15,390 bases of DNA from CAZSNH01 sp052388455. Lineage in GTDB: Bacteria > Pseudomonadota > Alphaproteobacteria > Rhizobiales > Hyphomicrobiaceae. Position 1 is the stretch's first letter; the number at the start of each line of letters is the position of its first letter. The stretch spans positions 1 through 15,390 of the forward strand of contig JBQTIA010000074.1 in assembly GCA_052388455.1 (NCBI GenBank), read 5' to 3'. The position numbers and the translations under genes were made by a program. Below the pieces are notes generated by a model. It was given only the letters and a program-made list of their open reading frames with translations. It searched no databases and was not told the origin of the DNA. Positions 14,053 through 15,390 of the stretch are shown one piece after another.

Positions 14053-14083
14053 AAAAAGCCCGGAGCGCCGCTCCGGGCTTCTT
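14053..14083. terminator. Bidirectional intrinsic terminator
   Basis: AGCCCGGAGC (14057-14066) and GCTCCGGGCT (14070-14079) form a perfect 10-bp stem with a 3-base loop, preceded by AAAAA and followed by TCTT. It lies between two convergent genes and can stop transcription from both sides, best for the minus-strand gene, whose transcript would end in a run of U. Confidence 0.88.
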
Positions 14084-14108
14084 AAGGGTCGAGCTTGCGG
14101 CCGAGCCG

Positions 14109-14396
14109 TCACTTCGCGAACATGTTCCGGAGCAGACCGACGATGGCCATCATCACGCCGCCGCCGACGCCGCCACCTGCGACCTGACCTAGGATCGAGC
14201 CGATGTCGGTTCCGCCCGTGCCGGCGAGGGCCGGCAGCAGGACCGCAAGCAGCTGGCCGCCGACGCCGCCGCCGACGATGCCGGCCAGCGAGTTACCAAT
14301 GGTTCCGAGGCTCAGGTTCTTGAGCAGCGCGCCAGCCACATTGCCGCCGGCCGCTCCACTCAGCAGTTGGATCAAGAGTGGGACGAGACTTTCCAT
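14109..14396 (-). CDS. Small glycine-rich hydrophobic protein, unknown function
   Basis: A 95-residue protein made of alternating hydrophobic and glycine-rich stretches: LLSGAAGGNVAGALLKNLS (11-29), GTIGNSLAGIVGGGVGGQLL and GQVAGGGVGGGVMMAIVGLL, ending RNMFAK. The GxxxG spacing resembles glycine-zipper membrane segments. Similar short proteins are common and uncharacterised in Hyphomicrobiales (recollection, not searched). There is no signal-peptide cleavage site and no catalytic motif. The ATG at 14396 has AGGAAGGA about 6 bases upstream, a strong site that rules out the longer start at 14468. The gene converges with the four-cysteine gene across a shared terminator. Confidence 0.85.
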   Translation of the reverse strand: MESLVPLLIQLLSGAAGGNVAGALLKNLSLGTIGNSLAGIVGGGVGGQLLAVLLPALAGTGGTDIGSILGQVAGGGVGGGVMMAIVGLLRNMFAK

Positions 14397-14845
14397 GGTG
14401 TTCCTTCCTTCCCCGGGTGCCTGCGGCCGCAACGGCTGTGCCGGTGTTCTGACGAATCTCGACCGCACCCTGTTATATCGCAGGCTGTGACATCCACATT
14501 ACGATCGATCACCGCTGTCCCCGCGCAACTGCTGTGCGCCCTCTGCGATAACCGGCGCTTTCCAAGGCTCGCCCCGATCGATTTGCGGACAATCCTGCGC
14601 TGGCCGGCCTGCCCCTTCGGCGTGGCGGCGAAGAAGTTATCCCGGCTCGACATACAGTCGAGGCGCACGGGCGGCAGGTTTCGCTTGTGCCGCTAAGGTT
14701 GCGGTGCAAAAAGGGTTGCTGACGTTCCAAAGACGGTCTGAATCTAGTTGTCTATTCAGCGTCGCGCGGTCTTGGCACCCCTTGATCGCAGGGTATATAC
14801 CTGCTCATGCGGTGCTTTGAGTCTCTGGCTCCAGGAAGGCTATTG
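14397..14845. other. Divergent intergenic region
   Basis: These 449 bases lie between two divergently transcribed genes. A TATAAC hexamer on the minus strand (14477-14472) could be the -10 of the glycine-rich protein gene, but no good -35 accompanies it. A promoter for the plus-strand gene is proposed at 14772-14799. A weak inverted repeat, CTGAAT/ATTCAG, lies near 14740. The several open frames here have biased but unconvincing translations and no ribosome sites. Confidence 0.6.
14772..14799 (+). promoter_or_regulatory. Candidate sigma-70 promoter of the second four-cysteine gene
   Basis: TTGGCA (14772-14777), a 16-base spacer and TATATA (14794-14799) fit a housekeeping promoter, giving a leader of about 40 bases. 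The -10 is inside the perfect 10-bp palindrome GGTATATACC (14792-14801), a possible repressor site. Confidence 0.5.
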
Positions 14846-15390
14846 ATGATCAGGCTCCCCCATACTCTGACGTCCACTCTTGCGACGCTGGCGATTTTCG
14901 CCACCGTTCCACTGTTGGCCGACCCCGCCGCCGCCAAGTGCCGGAAGATGGGATTCACGGTCAACGACTACGGCAAGGAAGGTCCGACGGCCGACGCCAA
15001 GTCGCTGCTCGACAAGCACATCGCCGAGTGGGCCGCTTCGCAGGGCATCCGCAAGTTCACGACCGGTAAAAAGGACGTGTCCTGCGAACTCTTCCTCGAC
15101 GTGATTCTGTTCGACGAGCACACCTGCACGGCGTCCGCCACCGTCTGCTGGGACGAGCCCGGCGCCACGCCAGCCCAGAAGGACGCGCAAGTCCCGGCCG
15201 AGCCCGCCAAGGAAAAAAGTGCCGCTGCCGCCGAGAAGGACGCGCCGAAGAAAGCCGCTCAGGACGCCAAGCCGGCTCCGGGCAGTGTGGCCGCCGCGGC
15301 GGCAGAGCCCGCAGCCGCCGATCCTCCTCCTCCCGTCGCTGAAACGGCTCCGGCAGCAGCGCCCGCTGTCGACGCGGCCGTCGTACCAGC
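14846..15390 (+). CDS. Secreted four-cysteine protein with Ala/Pro/Lys-rich tail (partial, 3' end missing)
   Basis: The open frame runs 181 codons from ATG at 14846 to the window edge without a stop. AGGAAGG stands 6 bases upstream. Residues 1-30 form a signal peptide ending ADPAAA. The mature domain (31-103) holds four cysteines (32, 80, 94, 101) in the plan KCRKMG ... DAKSLLDKHIAEWAASQG ... VSC-x13-C-x6-C ending TCTASATVCWDE. This matches the smaller protein encoded at 13657. From about residue 104 the chain becomes a low-complexity Ala/Pro/Lys/Glu tail (AAEKDAPKKAAQDAKPAPG and similar), likely disordered and perhaps spanning or binding the cell wall. Function unknown; probably periplasmic. 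Confidence 0.88.
   Translation, partial: MIRLPHTLTSTLATLAIFATVPLLADPAAAKCRKMGFTVNDYGKEGPTADAKSLLDKHIAEWAASQGIRKFTTGKKDVSCELFLDVILFDEHTCTASATVCWDEPGATPAQKDAQVPAEPAKEKSAAAAEKDAPKKAAQDAKPAPGSVAAAAAEPAAADPPPPVAETAPAAAPAVDAAVVP

Noticed and set aside
14372..14668. A 98-codon minus-strand frame upstream of the glycine-rich gene
   Set aside because: No ribosome site, no recognisable composition or motif, and it overlaps the well-supported start at 14396 in another frame.
14700..14790. Possible tRNA-like fold
   Set aside because: Short stems are present, but there is no acceptor/anticodon/T-arm arrangement and no GTTCRA box in the right place.

Overview
The window is high-GC DNA with a chromosomal, non-plasmid, non-phage look. 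The organism is very probably an alphaproteobacterium, most likely of the order Hyphomicrobiales (Rhizobiales). The evidence is a ChpT-type histidine phosphotransferase and an EipA/DUF1134 envelope protein, both essentially alphaproteobacterial, an ECF sigma/anti-sigma pair, and CTAG-bounded hairpin repeats of a kind common in this order. The genus cannot be fixed from the sequence. No tRNA, rRNA, CRISPR array, transposase or phage gene was recognised.

Layout. (1) 1-1085, minus strand: the 5' end of an ABC-2 permease and, overlapping it by 8 bp, its GldA-like ATPase. (2) 1086-1513: a spacer with two adjacent hairpin repeats of one family. (3) 1514-2722, minus: a polysaccharide pyruvyl transferase-family protein. 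(4) 2723-6712: a stress-signalling type locus. A secreted subtilisin-like protease with a long Arg/Asp-rich region (plus strand) converges on an ECF sigma factor and a one-pass membrane anti-sigma factor (minus strand, 8-bp overlap). (5) 6874-9584, minus: a membrane-anchored coiled-coil protein of unknown function and an EipA/DUF1134 periplasmic protein. (6) 9734-10546, minus: CysQ. (7) 10724-12838, plus: ChpT, a single-domain response regulator and the 23S rRNA methyltransferase RlmJ. (8) 12839-15390: a cold-shock protein with structured flanks, two related small secreted four-cysteine proteins (the second runs off the window) and, between them, a small glycine-rich hydrophobic protein on the minus strand.

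How the parts fit. Much of the window concerns the cell envelope: an ABC exporter, a pyruvyl transferase-like enzyme, an exported protease with its probable sigma/anti-sigma regulators, EipA, a membrane coiled-coil protein and small secreted proteins. ChpT belongs to the CckA-ChpT-CtrA cell-cycle phosphorelay, and the adjacent response regulator has a CtrA-box-like sequence in its upstream region. The items most worth following are the sigma/anti-sigma/subtilase locus with its unusual polyampholyte protease, the two four-cysteine paralogues, the paired hairpin elements, and a run of 14-bp-periodic repeats upstream of the protease.
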